From positions 15,524,219 to 15,588,218 of the forward strand of contig NC_021683.1 of the NCBI RefSeq assembly GCF_000247815.1: DNA of 64,000 bases, read 5' to 3'. Shown piece after piece: positions 24,201 through 37,479 of the stretch (positions are counted from its first letter, which is position 1; each line of letters begins with the position of its first letter). The translations under genes were made by a program, and so were the position numbers. The notes under the pieces were generated by a model. The model was not told where the DNA came from. It searched no databases and saw only the letters and a program-made list of their open reading frames with translations. This DNA comes from Ficedula albicollis. Its lineage: Eukaryota > Chordata > Aves > Passeriformes > Muscicapidae.

Positions 24201-26656
24201 TCTTAAATAGAATGAGCATTATGTACTCTAGTAATAATTTAAGCTCTCTAGCAAAACCAGAATTATATTTTAAATTATTACTTACACCTCTATTTGTGAT
24301 AGACCATATATTCTAAGCACCAACTAATTTTTCATTTTCCCTTCCATTGTTTAGTTTGGTCATTTGAAATTAAAACATTTATAATCACTCTTCTTGTCTT
24401 GCTGACACACTCTGCACCTAAAGAATTTGGAGTATCAGAAATCCTAATCTTGTACAGAGATTTTATAAGGAAAGTTTTCCCAAATAGCACGTATATCACT
24501 AAGAAAACTTCCACAAGATTCTTTCCAAATGAGTGGTATTTAAGTATTTTTACAAAGAGCAATCAAAGCATGTAGTACTTCAATTTGTTACATTAAAGCT
24601 CCCTGATTGTGCAATAATAAAAGATGAATGTGGATTTATATTATATGCAAATTAATTAATCTTTTCATAGCATTGCTCAATAAAAAACCTGGGGTAGAAT
24701 CACAATGCTTATCTGCTAGTACTGAAAGGCAAACAACAGAAGAGTTGATGAAACATCCATGTGCAGGCATAATGTATACAGCAATTTTTCTCATCTTTAA
24801 TATAAAATATGTGCAGTATCTCAGCTGCAAAAAATACTCAATAACTTCAGTTGCAACACACGGGTTAGGACTGTCACTGCAGCCCTTCTGGATGACATGC
24901 TCTGAAGTGCCTTTTTGCAGAGTCCTTGCAGCAGCAGATGTTGGGGAATGCAGCACTGTCAGCTTCTGTTTTGTGATGGCATGTCTTAGAGGATGATGAG
25001 CCTATTCCCAGTGTGACATTTGGGGCAAATATGTAAGGGATCTTGTCCTAAAAGTTCAAGAGAAAATGATGTCTACCATTACAACATCTGGAAGTGTGGT
25101 GAAAAACATGTTGTGAATAAAGATGACAGCCTGGTGGAAGTGCAAACCTCAGGCACAGAAAGAGTTACCATGCCAAAATGGGCATATTTTAATAGCAAGG
25201 ATCATTAACAGCAAATGTTCTTAGCAAAATGGTTTGTTGCAAATAGAGGGCGCTGGGGCTCCTCAGGTGTCCTTAAATGTGAATTAGATTGTGTTTGCAA
25301 ACTTTTTTTCTGGTTCATTGTACTGATCAGAGAGCAGTGGATCTGGAGAGGAACACAGATTTCTGTATCTGATTAAGATGTAGTAGCTGGGAAAGTCAGA
25401 CTGGGGTTAAAACAGAGGCATTCACATTTACACAATTAAGAGATTCTGGTCAGCCATCTCTCAGTTTAGTAAGTCACTTAACAGTGTGTTTGAATATTTG
25501 CCTGAATAGCATGAAAGTGTTTATATCCATCATCCATTGTGTGAATTAAGCCTATATCCCTCAGACCCAATTTAAGGCATGCTGTGAATGCCTCCAACAG
25601 GAACTACCACTTTCCAGAGGGTTCCCACCTTGTGCAGAGGTGAGTTGCTCTTTGTCTGGACTGTCTGGGTGCTGCTGCAACAGAATTGTATAATAATCCT
25701 CTACCAATAACTGCCTCTAATGGTGCAAAATATCCAGGAATAAATTTGGCAGCAGAAATTGTATGGCATGGGTTTGTGAGATCAGCAACATAAAACTGTC
25801 TTTAAAAGGCAGTTTTGCTCTTACTCTGCTTTTTCAAGACCTCTCTTTCCAAGGTTTTCCTGCTATGCTCTTATGCACTGGTAAAAGAAAAAAAGTATGC
25901 ATATGCAGTTAATCAGTTAAAAAGTGAAGTACAACGAGTCCTGTGCCCATCTGGGTCTCTGAAACATGCCCTGCTCCTCTAGTTCTCCATTCAGAAAAAA
26001 AAAGAAGAAACATTGAAGTTCAGACATCTCCAAAGCCTTAACTGTTTTCCTTTCTTGACCAATTCTGTTTTGTTTCACCTTATCAATGTCAAAATTGGAG
26101 TTGCAATTAATGTCTTTTTCCGAGAATACTTGGAGCTGATGACTCAGAGCTTTGAACCCCAGGGCATTGCTGTTCTTTGGCACTGGGCTGGCTGAACCCC
26201 ACTCACCTTCCAGCAGCAGAGTGAGAAAGAGTAGCTGGGTTGCTCATGTCTGACATGAAGGAAATGAAAGCATGCAGGGACTGTCTGCTCTTAGCAATGA
26301 ACACCTGGCCATGGCGTTAAGGTGATGCCCTAACAGGTCAGGGAAAATAATAGAACAACCCAGATTTTTCCCCAGTTAATTGCTTTTTGTGATCATCTAT
26401 TGAAAACATTGCAAGAAGTTTTCTATAGTGAGCTACTTTTGTTTTCTTATTTGCTTATTTAAAAGTGGTAAATTCATATTCGTTCACATAGCACAATGCT
26501 TTTTTCTCATAAAATAAATAACTCAGCAAAATATCAGCATTACAAAGTGATATTATTTTTCCTTTGAAGGTTCACTTTACACAGCATGTCATGCTAGAGA
26601 CAGTGCTGCTTTCAGATGCTATTTTTTTCCTTTCCCCCACACTTTTCATTCCTTTT
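21275..26656. other. AT-rich non-coding stretch, no gene seen
   Basis: No frame above about 122 codons and none with recognisable domains. The stretch at 24000-24640 is particularly AT-rich and repeat-free. I see no array, LTR or LINE end. Confidence 0.55.
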
Positions 26657-26690
26657 TGGTTGAAGTTAATGGAAGTTCATATTGATACCT
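26657..26690. repeat. possible ancient repeat fragment (GAAGTTAATGGAAG)
   Basis: GGTTGAAGTTAATGGAAGTTC followed by ATTGAT resembles the central inverted pair (TTGAAGTCAATGGAAGTTT..CATTGACTTCAATGG) of the same old amniote dispersed repeats. It is too short for a firm call. Confidence 0.3.
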
Positions 26691-26740
26691 CTATTACAGG
26701 TAATTTTGTATTAATCTGCCAATCTGTTTACTCTTCCAGT

Positions 26741-26840
26741 GACACCAGAGGACATGGTAGAGGTGTTTACAGTAATGAATGGTGCCGAGGAGGTGACCTG
26801 CACACCATCCCTCACCAAACACAAGATCAGAGACTTCCAG
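26741..26840 (+). mobile_element. ancient CR1/L3-like LINE fragment, ORF2 C-terminal part
   Basis: The forward frame from 26751 reads DMVEVFTVMNGAEEVTCTPS. This resembles the D(L/M)IEVYKIMNGxExV segment just before the C-terminal part of CR1/L2/L3-clade reverse transcriptases. The DNA that follows, CTCACCAAACACAAGATCAG then AGACTTCCA, parallels the family's CACAACACAAGAACTAGAGG-like stretch. The match then fades. It is short, isolated and inactive; whether it belongs to CR1 or an older L3-like branch cannot be decided by eye. Confidence 0.55.
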
Positions 26841-29800
26841 GCTTGTGCAAGGATTAATTGTGCTGGTTCTTTGCTCTTTCCCTGGGCAGTGTTTGGTCAT
26901 CGGGTCTTGCTAGCAAAAGGCTCAACATGGATGTCTGTCCTACCTATAAAATTCTGCAAAGCACAGCCCTCCAAGGCATGGCACCAGTGGCAAGTCTCTG
27001 GCATGGCTTGCTGTGGTCTTTTTTAGAGCAGGGAGCACTGGAGCCTGCAGGACATCAGGGCAGCTCCAGCCCATTTAAATTAATCACTTGCCAGGAAAAT
27101 GCAGCTTACTGCTACAAGACAAATTCACTTGCTGCAAACCCTTCATGTTTGACAGGAAAAGTGTGCTTCGCTTTAGGACTCTAAACAATGAGTTGAGAAG
27201 CCTTTATAATTAACACTTTATTAAAAGATTCTAGATAAGGAGAAAAGCCATTGTCAGAGTGCACGCCATGTCCTCGGCTGGTGCCTGGCTACATGTACAT
27301 CATTTCCTCATACAAATCCTAAACCTGGAAAAAGATCTCTTTAACCCATTGATTCCTTGTGTGACATCCTAGGTGCTTTACTACACCTGCATTGCTTTAA
27401 TAGCATTACAGACAGATCTTTTGTATTTTTAGTCCTAATTCTGCAAAAACCTGTGGGAGAAGTGGGAGTCTGGCCTGTGTCCTGAGTGGAGAGTAATACC
27501 TGGGGGATGTGTGGGTAGTATTGATTTTTGGAAACAGCAATAAATTTAAAATAATCTTGGTCTTATGAGTGACCTCTAAAGCACTATTTATTGGAAATGT
27601 TTTAGAAATGAAGCGGGGTTTTCTCAAAATTGTTTTTCACATTATTTAAAATCTTATTCCATCTCAGTGTGGCATAGAACTGGATGGAAGGAGCTTATCT
27701 AAGTTTCTGGACTGGTGAAAAGAGTGTATATAGGGAAGTAGATAGGAAACAACATGCATGTGACACTCAGTAGTGTCTTGAACAGTGGTTCCTATCTAAG
27801 ATGCACAAAACACAAGTGGTCAGAGAGACTTCTGCTTGTGGAAAGTCCCCCCATGCTCCCCATATCTCTATGGAGGAGCACTCATAGTCATTCATCCTAG
27901 AGAACTGGCTTCTGTAGCAAATAAACATATTTACATAGTGAGAGCTGAAGCCACCACTTCAAAGACCCAGCTGAGGTCAGGTGCCTGTTCATTTCAGAAA
28001 GGTATGGTGGATGCTGTCACCGAGGCTGCAAACACTTTACATCTATAAAACATCAGTTATAAAAGCACAGAGCTTTTATAAAGCTTTCAATTTAAAGGCT
28101 AGTAGCAGATCCCTCACTTGCTGATAATCTCCCTCCCCCACAGGCAGGCTCACACACATCCTCCCGCAGGTCAGTCAACACTCAGCCAGGCAGGCAGGAC
28201 TCCTGCTCTGTCTCCAGCTTTTTTTGGCACACCAAAGCCTCAGCAGCACAAAGCTGGGTTCCTCAGGGTCAAGGGTCAAGATTTTTTCTCCTCATCAAAA
28301 AAAAAAATTAACCAAGCCACCCATCCCCCCCTCCAAATCCCCACCCAGCATGAGTGGAATAACCACCCTAAATGATGCCAAGCTGTAATCAGTAATGCTA
28401 TGCTGTGAATTTTGGAGAAAGATCAAGAAAAAGCAAATTTTGTGGTTGATTGGTCTCAAGTAATATTAAACCTAGAAATATCAAAGGGCTGATGGCCTCA
28501 CAGGGGTGAGGCAACGCCTGAAAGGTATGACATTCCTATGCATTATTGAATACTATGCATGTTTGCTCATCCCCTTAAGAGTGAGAGCCATGCAACACAG
28601 AACATCTGCCACTAGTTGTGAAATTCCTGGAAATGCAAAGAAAAAAAAGAAAAAAAAGTTTCCTTCTAAATAAAACAAAACATGAGAAGTTGCTTCTTTT
28701 TGCTAAGTCACTGCTTTCTGTGGCTTTTTGATCCATTTCTGAAGGGATTGGCAGCTCAGTTGGTAATTAATAGTCTCTGGAAGAACACAGGCCTTTTGGA
28801 GTGTTTCGAGCAGTCTCTCCGTTTTCACCTCTTCTCAGGATTTCTTTGAAGAACCAAAGTCAAAGATGCATTTTCAAAACATGTCTCAACTCTGTGAGTT
28901 GCAGACAGAAAGATCTAGATGAGTTCCATTGCACAGGGGGTATTTCATGCTATACAGTGCTCAGACAGGTACAAATGTAATGGAATATCCTTTAGGTTTG
29001 GAATTATTTTGACTGTTTGGAGCTCAAGATATGTAGGATACCTCTCATAATACTTTCTGGGTTAGTGTTTTCTTTTTTTTTAAATTCTTAATGAAAAACA
29101 GGAAAAAATAGACAGTATTTGAATATAAACATGAAATCTGAACTATAATTTCAGGGCATTGAATTGCTGACTACAATATATTTCAGAAAAGAAAATTCTT
29201 TTTTTGCCATATTATTTTCAGTTTAGTGGGAGCACAATATAATCTTATATTTTTAAACAAAAGTAGCTAATTAGTTTTGCTTGACACTGTAGTAATTTAG
29301 GATTGAATTCTCTAAAGTTGTAGGCGCTGGTCTGTCACTGCTCCCTGTGAGCTCTGGGATGAAATCATTGACCCCAGTGGTGGCACAGTTGTAATGCTGC
29401 AGCTTTTCAGGGACTCTCCAAGATCTGTGTATTCTTAGATTTGGAATATAAATACCCTGGTGGGCATCCAGAATCCACAGAAAGTAACTCCTTGAGCAGA
29501 TCAGAAATCACTGTAGGTACCACCCAGAGCCAGTGAAATTCCCTTTGGCTCATTTTGCTCTGCTGGCCTGCACAAATCTCCATAGAGTCTTCATCAGCTC
29601 TTTGGGGAAGATCCATGGGAAACAAAGAGGGAAAGGCCTTCTGATGATCACTGGCATAAGGGGAATTTCATTAGTAGCTAACTGAAAGTTGTTCCCAAGT
29701 TTTTGGAATGTAGCCACAGCTGCATGCAGTCATCTATTCAGCAAGTGGATATAAACAACAAGGAAATATATCTGTACTTTGCAAAGAATTTTGAGTATTC

Positions 29801-29854
29801 TGAAAAGACTCATTAGGAACATTCCCATTTATAACCCCCCATCTACTGCACTAT

Positions 29855-29890
29855 GATTTAATTGTACTTGCAGATTTAACTGTACTTGCA
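29855..29890 (+). repeat. 18-bp tandem duplication
   Basis: GATTTAATTGTACTTGCA is followed directly by GATTTAACTGTACTTGCA, differing at one base. A small local duplication with no larger array. Confidence 0.9.
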
Positions 29891-31099
29891 AATAATTAAA
29901 CAAATCCACAAAATGTTTGCATTACATTAATTTACTTCACTTGGCCCTGCAATACTAGAACCATAATTACATATTTCCCTCTACTATTTTCTAACCTCTT
30001 TTTGTAAATTGTCAATAAGCATTCTAGAGACAGTTGGATCAAAAAATATACCGAGCATGTGCCTAATTAATATTTTAAGACTGGGAGGATCAAATCTAAA
30101 AATCTGGTGCTTTTTTTCAGCAAGTTCAAATTAACTGATAAAGCTGTCCAGTGTGTATTAAGAAGCTCCTTTTTAAACATTGAATGGTATAGTTTTTATA
30201 TTTCAAAGTGCAGCCATTGATACAGGAACTATGTAAAAAGAGGTCAGGTTTCAGCTCGCACTGGTGGGGTGGCCATGGAACAAGGAGGAGGTGTAAATGT
30301 CCTTCCCCTGCTGTCCTGGACACTGATGTGGGGCAGACAACAGCCCCAGAGCCAGGCTGGCAGTGATGGCTGCAGGTCCCTCCTCTCCTCCAACCAGCAC
30401 AACCCCTCTGTGTTAGCCCAGGGCAACTCCCCATGGGAAGAGAGCCCTTTTCCTGAAGGCTAGGCAGGAATGGTGACATGGAATCTCCTTAACTGCTTCC
30501 TTGAGCTTTTTCATCAGGGTGGTAATCGCATGGATTGTGATTTAGCCTTCTGCACGGGGACAAGGCGATTTCAATGTTTGAAGGTGTCACTTTTTTTCAC
30601 ATTCTGTTTCAAAAAACAGAATTTAGTTCTACTTCTCAGGGCAGTGTCTGCCCCTGTGTCCCTGTCAATGTTAATTTGTGACACTAAAGTCTCCTTCTAA
30701 GAGACTACCAGAAAACTTCCACCACTTTCCTCCGTTTCAGCTGTGCCATGTCTTCCTGCAGCCACAGGATCCCACAGGAGGCTTGGCAAGAACAGACCTA
30801 CTCTGTGGCCAGCCCCTGATAACAGCAACCTCATTGCTGTAGGACCAGTGTTTCACTCGCAGTAGCTGGGTGGTCCTTCACTCCCCAAGGCCCAATTCTT
30901 CCATGTTATAACACTTTCAGGGGATGTTGTGCTCCCCCCCAGATGAGAGTGCATTTCTGTGATGGGGGGAACTCATTCTTTCTGCTTCATTGATATAATG
31001 GGCTGGCATTAATATTTGTAAGGTCTTTGGAGATTGTCATACGGGAGATAGTGCCCAAGTGACAAATATTAAATTAATTAAGACCGGTAGCATTCTGAT

Positions 31100-31130
31100 A
31101 AAAAAAAAAAAAAAGAAGAAAAAGAAAAAA
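31100..31130 (+). repeat. A-rich tract
   Basis: A run of 15 A residues followed by GAAGAAAAAGAAAAAA. Low-complexity purine tract with no recognisable retroelement body beside it. Confidence 0.9.
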
Positions 31131-31968
31131 CAACCAGAGTTCTGAGTTGCCTGTGTAGTTGCTGTTTATTGGTTTTGTGAGTGGCATTGAAGGATCTGTA
31201 CAGAGCAAGATCATGTCAGAGAATACAGTGATGATCTGAAAGGTAAAACTATCCTTTGCTGATAAACTTTTACTGCCATCAGTTGAGGAACTGCTCATTC
31301 TCTGCACTAAATTCAAAACCATAATCCCTTAGGGAAAAGGCTAGTGCATTAAGAACAGTGCATCCATCAAATGTACCACCCAGTCCCCTCAAGCTTTTTC
31401 TTTTTGGAATGGCAAGATTTATGGGATTCCTGCCACTTAGTACCTTACAAGAAAAGAAACCCCAGTGCTAAGACAGGATACAAAACTGCCAAGTTTGGCA
31501 CATGCCCCACAAGCTTTCCTGGCTTTTGACACAACCAGGAACCAAGGAATCCAGAAAGAGTACTCCTAAATTTCTCCTGGTTAGACCAGTGCTGGAGTCT
31601 TTCCCCTGGCAAAAATCAACATTCAACATCAGACAGGATTTACCTGGGTGAGGACCCTGGTGTTTCCTCAGGGATTTTTAGGAGTATTTGTGAGTATTGT
31701 GGTCACATTGCTAATGGAGGGACAGATAGAAAGGGCACTGGTAAATCACTGCTTCTCATTCAGGCAGTTAGGCTGCTGCAAATATTTTGGGCTCTGGAGG
31801 ACTCTAGGGCAGTTCCTGAGACCTAAGGAGCCTTTAAAACAGGTTTAGGTGCCACCCACAGAAACCCTCCTCATTGTAGTGTTACAGGACTCAGGAGAAA
31901 GCTGCAATTATTGAAAGTATAGAGCTGGATTTTTTTCACCAAAAATATTTTTAGACATTTTTCTTGAC

Positions 31969-31992
31969 TTTTTTTTTTTTGTGTGTGTGTGT
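31969..31992 (+). repeat. T-run joined to (GT)6
   Basis: Twelve T residues run directly into six GT dinucleotides. This is a small compound microsatellite. Confidence 0.9.
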
Positions 31993-32711
31993 CTCTGAAA
32001 TTGCATTTCACATATCTTTAGGGAAATCTTTGGTTGTCCAATCAGAATAGAAAAATAAAAGCATGCCTTGAATTAAACTGCATTAGCCAGCACAGTATCA
32101 GGCAGTAACGCCTTCATTATAGCAATCTGAGTACTTCCTGAATAATTCAGAAGTGCCAAACAGAAGACTTGTTGCTTGGATGTGCTAATGAAAATATCAA
32201 GGGAATTAATTAATAGTCAATTATATCAATTTTAGATTTGGACATTGATTATGACGCTAAAAGCAAAATCTACTTTCTTTACTACACATAATTCCTTACT
32301 TCTGAATGCTATAGCTCAGTTTAATAATTCCAGTTAAAAGTGGAAAAGAAGTAGAAATTCAGATTATTTTTCATGGTTTCTCCCTCCTTTCCAGTATGCT
32401 CAACAAGAATGAGATAAAAGGCGTGGTGGAAACATGGATGTACATCTCGTAAGTGTTGATGCAGATTTTGCTAGGATGAAGTTCCTAACAATATGCCTTG
32501 AGAAAAGATTTGAATTCAGAGGAGAATAAAAATGTGACGTGGATGAGTATATTTATATTTTCAAGTTTATTTCTAAACTGGAAAAAATAATTATTTGTTA
32601 TTATTTGATATTCAAATGGACCCAATTTTTAAAGGGAAGTTTTGACATTTTTTAACACTCCACAAACAGAAAAGTTTATCTAGAAGTGTTTTATTAAACT
32701 TCACATGTGTG

Positions 32712-32761
32712 AAAAAAAAACAAAAAGAAAGAAAAAGAAAAAGAAAAAAAAACAGAAAAAC
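32712..32761 (+). repeat. (AAAAG)-like purine tract
   Basis: About 50 bases composed only of A, G and two C, with AAAAAG/AAAG spacing. It is homopurine and low-complexity. Confidence 0.9.
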
Positions 32762-35579
32762 AAGATAACATTTTCTGGTCTTTGGTGCTAAAGGAAAGCA
32801 TTTCATTGAGATCAGTTTTTGCATGATTTGGCACGAGTTGTCTAGACTGGTTTATGAAAAATGACAGCTAGTAGGAAAGTAATTAAAAATGTATTTTGCT
32901 GAAAGCAAAAATATTTTTGGAATCTATAACAACCATCTTTAATTTGCCAACAATTTTCACAATTATTTTAAATTAACTGGAGGATTTTTTATTCTAGAAA
33001 ATATGTATATTGATACCTGAGCATTGATAGTTTTCTGGTTTGATCTTCTTGCAAACTGTGCTTTTGTAACACGCTGGCAAGAGCTGAAAAAGTGATCAAA
33101 TGGTACATTCAAATCTCTGTGGCACCCTTTATGAATTATTATGATTGGCAGTAGATGGGGATGGGACTCTCTTCCATGGATGAGATGTTTCAGTATTTTG
33201 GCTGGAGCTAAAGGAAGCTTTGCTTTACTTGGAGCTAATACAGTTTTTCAGGTTTGAATGCAGTAAAGAAGTGTTCCCATTTAAACAAAAACAAAACAAA
33301 AAAATCTCAACAAAGCAGAAGTCAAATAAATGTAAAAAAATCATAACATGAAATCCAAACCTGGCATTATAATATGGGTTCTTCCTGAGTGATGAAGAGA
33401 CTGAATTCTTATTAGTGTTGTAGAGCCCTTGGCATATTGCTCAGGAAATTATTGGCAATATCAGAATAATTAGGTAACCTCTGCACTTCACTGAATCACT
33501 GTGCTGCTGCAACCTAGCAGCCAGCCAAATGCAGCCAAAATCTTAATGTCACTTATTTCAGATAATGTTGAGGTGGGAGCAAGTACAGGGTATGGCTTTC
33601 CACTGGGAGGTCAACGAGTTAGAAAGCAGTATGGAAATGTCTGAGCATCACCCAGTTTCAGACCTGCTCCTCGGTGGTGTTTTTAACTGAGTGCTCACTA
33701 ACTGCATGGTGAGGTTTAGTCTCAAGAGGCCACTATTTACTTTTTCAGGTGACAATGGGGAAGCGTGGGGCCTCAGGGTGGGCAGCTGAGACAACACCTT
33801 CCTGTGTTCAGCCAAGCCCAGTCCCTTCCCAAGAATGGCATAAGTAATTCATTTCGAAGGGTTTATGACATTGGCAAAAATCTGTCATCCTCGTGTTGTG
33901 TTCCTGATTCAATGTTTTAAGATGAGAAATCAAATTTGAAAGACAGCAGCGAATGCATTATTGTTTATTTTAAAGCTGGAGATTAAGTTAAAGTATTAAT
34001 AACAATAAACTGATGGCTGAAAACATGCTTGATAGTCCATTGATCAGTGCCTGTCACTCATTGCTCCCTGGTATTCTTGGTGAGCACTTTATTTATCATG
34101 CTGTCACTCTCCTACCAAGGATCCATTCCATTCTGGATCCATGGTTAGCAGTCCAGAACTAGTTCTCCTATGAAGAAATTCAAGTATCATTTCACCATGA
34201 TAGGTGCCTCTAAAAACTACAGCATAAGTAACTCTGCACATGGTATTTTCTAAGCTGTGTTCCAGTTTTGGGCAATGGAAACTCCATAAACTTCTATGTT
34301 TAGACACAGGGAATTACAGTAAGTGTGCAGCCCTCAGTGCATTCATGCTCTCTCCTTCAGGCATAGAAAATTGTGGTTGGGATACCTGCAACAAACTCCT
34401 AGGATGGGCTTTGAAATTCCTCAGTGAAAATTTTCTCACTGTTGGATTGGCAAAGTGGGTGATAACTGCACAGGTGTGCAGGAAAGGTTTTACCCATCCC
34501 TTACTCCACAGGGATGGTGCTATGCACCACACTCTGCTGCATGGGGCTTCAGGCACCTGGCTCCCCATTTATGTCAATAAAGTAAGTTGCTGTGCAGGGC
34601 TACTAAAAAAATAAAAGTTTAAATTGGTCTGTCTGCCTCTGACATTTCACACAGACTTTCACAGCCATGTCTCTTCTTGCCTGCCCTCAGTTAGCCAGCC
34701 GCCTTTTCCCTGCCATGGTGTGTCCCATCATGTGCCAGTGACAGAAACCTTCAGTCTCCTCTCCTCTGTGCTTCTGCCCCTCCTGCCTTGTGGATTTTCA
34801 CTGCAGCCTTATCTCAGAGCAGAATTTTCTCCTCAATTGATATGCATAGTCAGACATAGTTAATCCATGCTTATCTTATCCATACATCTAAATATCCCAG
34901 AGATTTAAGGAACACCAGTAATCAGTTTTATAAGGGACAGCAGACAACTCCCAAACTTTTTGAAAAGGTTTGGGGCTCAGATAAACTAGTAAATGCAGCT
35001 CACAATTTTTTTCAAACTATGATGTCAATGGCCTTTTATCTTGAAGAGAAAGGCCTGAAATCAGTGAAATGATTGCAGGTTTTCATGTGTTTAACTGACA
35101 GATTGTGTCCTTGATACTCATGATTTTTCCTGTGGCTTTAACTAAACGTGCATAATAATTTATACTGTCATTTAAATTTAAAAGAGAGACTTTCTGGGCA
35201 GCAGTATTTTGCCTGTTAATTCTTATGAAACATACTTTGAACAGCATTTTAATATGAATAGGTAAGTAATGCAGATCACAGTAAAACAAGCAGTGTATGA
35301 TGTGTGAAGAACCAACCAAAAAAAGTCCTGGGTTTTACATGAGCTGAAGTTTGTGAATGATTTTCCAGCGCAAAGCATATTGTACTAATCCAGTTTTGTG
35401 TGAAATGTTCTTAGGATAAGCTTCTATCAACTGACCCACCGTTTGTGTATGATATACACAGACAGGATATTAGTTATGGATTACAGACATCTTTGTACAA
35501 AGCATTTTGTTAAGTCCTGCCAATTGCCAGACAACGGCTATTGTTCTATATTGGCCTCTGTGGCTAAGCTGTCTCTGGA

Positions 35580-36149
35580 TTAGTCTGTGCCTCTCTTGCA
35601 GTGTCAGTTGTGCAGTGCAGGAGCTCAGATGACTGCACAGGTGTCCTCAGCAGAGGTGGGACAGCAGCTCTCACCAAGGGCAGCCAGCGTCACCCCTGTG
35701 TGCCCAGACCTCTCAGTCACGGACCACAGGCGTTTGTCACAGCTGGGATTTCTATCTACTGCCAGAGGCAGTTGAAGCACAGTCATTTGGAAGTGGTGGG
35801 GTTGCTGTTAATTTTCCAGTGGGGATGAATCCACAGGGCAGCAGCATGTTACAGGTCCAGCAGGAGACCCACCCTGCCTTTTGCCCTCACCGCTGGGCAG
35901 TGCAGTTTGGAAACCTGGCGTGGGAGGACAGGCAGATTGCCACCTTCTCCTTACCCCTTGCCCACAGCAGGGAGGGGATGGGTGCAGAGTGGCAATGTGC
36001 TGGTGGCTCTGCAGCTTCTCCTGGGGCTGCTGGGCTCTGGTCACTGCAGAGCCGTGGGCAGCAAACAGATGTCGACAAGTGGAGTTTCTCCACCATCCCC
36101 AACCTTTGCGTTCCTTATTTCCCTGCTCCAGCTCCTCCCCGCCTCCCTC
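35580..36149. other. moderately GC-rich unique DNA, no gene called
   Basis: Several overlapping frames open on both strands here. The forward frame 35907-36332 (141 codons) has three hydrophobic stretches (near residues 32-47, 67-88 and 100-123). It resembles no family I know, its start is arbitrary, and competing frames of similar length occur on the other strand, so I treat the openness as compositional. Confidence 0.4.
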
Positions 36150-36720
36150 TCCTGCCTTATTGGAGTCATTAATGAGGGTGTAAGCCATCCCCTTACTAGA
36201 CAGGCGTACATTTTGGGCTTGATGACCCTGATCCTCCTCATGCTCAGCCTATCTCCTTTCAATTGTTTCATCAGCGGCGTGACTGCCGGCTCACACCTGA
36301 CAAGTGACAAGTCTCAGGCTCCTGCTGACTAGATAATCAAAGTCTTGTCAGAGCTGTCAATACCCTGCAGATAGGAGAGGACAAAGAGAGGAAAGGTTTC
36401 TACAGAAACCACTGCCTTCAAAAAATACTGTCGATTCTTCTTACAGAAATCACCTGTTTGTTTCAAAACATTATTTATTACTGAAAATACGGTCTCTGCA
36501 GAACAAGCATGTAAGCAGAATAATGACAGCGGCTGTTAATGACACAGCCCTGCAAATCTGCCGGCCCTCATGTTTTGTTGGGAATTGTTTTGAATCCCTG
36601 ACTAAAGGGAAAATATTAATATTCCGCCATTTCATTCGTTTAACCTTCCTGAAGAACTTAAAGGGGATCATTTCAAGCACAGCCATAATTATCAATTGAT
36701 AAAAAACACTTTTCTTTTTT
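36150..36720. promoter_or_regulatory. candidate conserved non-coding element
   Basis: This unique stretch keeps several CpGs in a CpG-poor neighbourhood (for example GCGGCGTGACTGCCGGC near 36273-36289). It contains repeated TGACA/TGACAA words (CACCTGACAAGTGACAAG near 36293-36310) and GTCAGAGCTGTCAA near 36346, both compatible with TALE-homeodomain binding, plus the 14-base perfect palindrome TTATCAATTGATAA near 36689. The look is that of a developmental enhancer or conserved non-coding element. Conservation itself cannot be seen from one sequence, so this is inference. Confidence 0.35.
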
Positions 36721-37479
36721 TTTTTAAGCAGAGAAGGCACAAGTATGTTCTAGTATAATATTGCAGACCAAGGTTATTTATGATCTCTTCCAATTCTGGC
36801 ACATTTTCAAATGCAGATTTGATTTAAAATGTTAATTAAAGTGCAGGGCCAATTTTTCCCCTTATTTACAGAACTCTAAATCTGCAATCTACTGAAGTTG
36901 ATGAATTTCATCTGGGTTTCACTAGCACAAGAAAGTGTCATATTTGACACACAGTTATTTGGATATTCTAACATATTTACAGTCAAAGAACGTGTTAATG
37001 TTTTGAGACTTTGGGACAGACAGATGTTCTGAATGTGACGGATTCAAGAGATTTTTTTTTTTTAAACTTTGTGTATGAAAAAATAAAACCTTTAATTTGA
37101 AAGATAGCTATGTCTAGAAAATCAAACTACATTGCTTTTTGCAGCTGAATCTCCCTTAAAACAATATTGGGGGTGAAGTTTCTTAAGACCTAGTGACTAT
37201 TTAATGTGTACCATTTACTTAGCACCAGAAATAAAGCAGTAGGTCTGGCTTGCTGCTGAGAGAAAGACATACAGCATTTCTTGCCTGAGAATAAGAAGTC
37301 TTTAAAGCAGAGTTTTCATCAGCACTTTTCATGTGCTCGCCTTCAGTGCCACTTCCAGATAAGTCATGGTAGGAAAGAAGCACCACCGTTCAGTCAGTGC
37401 CCAAGCCCTGCGTGCAGCACAGTCCTTTTCTCTGCTTTTATGCCTATTTCTTTTATTAGGAATGGCTTTGTTAGACACA
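36721..37479. other. AT-rich non-coding stretch, no gene seen
   Basis: AT-rich unique sequence with a T12 run at 37052-37063. A short ACTGAAGTTGATGAATTTCA block at about 36894 faintly resembles the TCAATGG-type ancient repeats, but too little agrees to call it. Confidence 0.5.

Larger units (their letters stand above)
26841..35579. other. long AT-rich non-coding region, no gene seen
   Basis: Nearly 9 kb without a credible coding region. It contains simple A/T tracts (31100-31130, 31969-31992, 32712-32761), an 18-bp duplication (29855-29890) and a slightly GC-richer islet at about 30240-30460 where short frames open on both strands without recognisable domains. No LINE tail, LTR or RNA gene was recognised. 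Confidence 0.55.

Noticed and set aside
35907..36332. 141-codon forward frame with three hydrophobic stretches
   Set aside because: It looks superficially membrane-like but matches no family I know, its start is arbitrary, and frames on the opposite strand overlap it.
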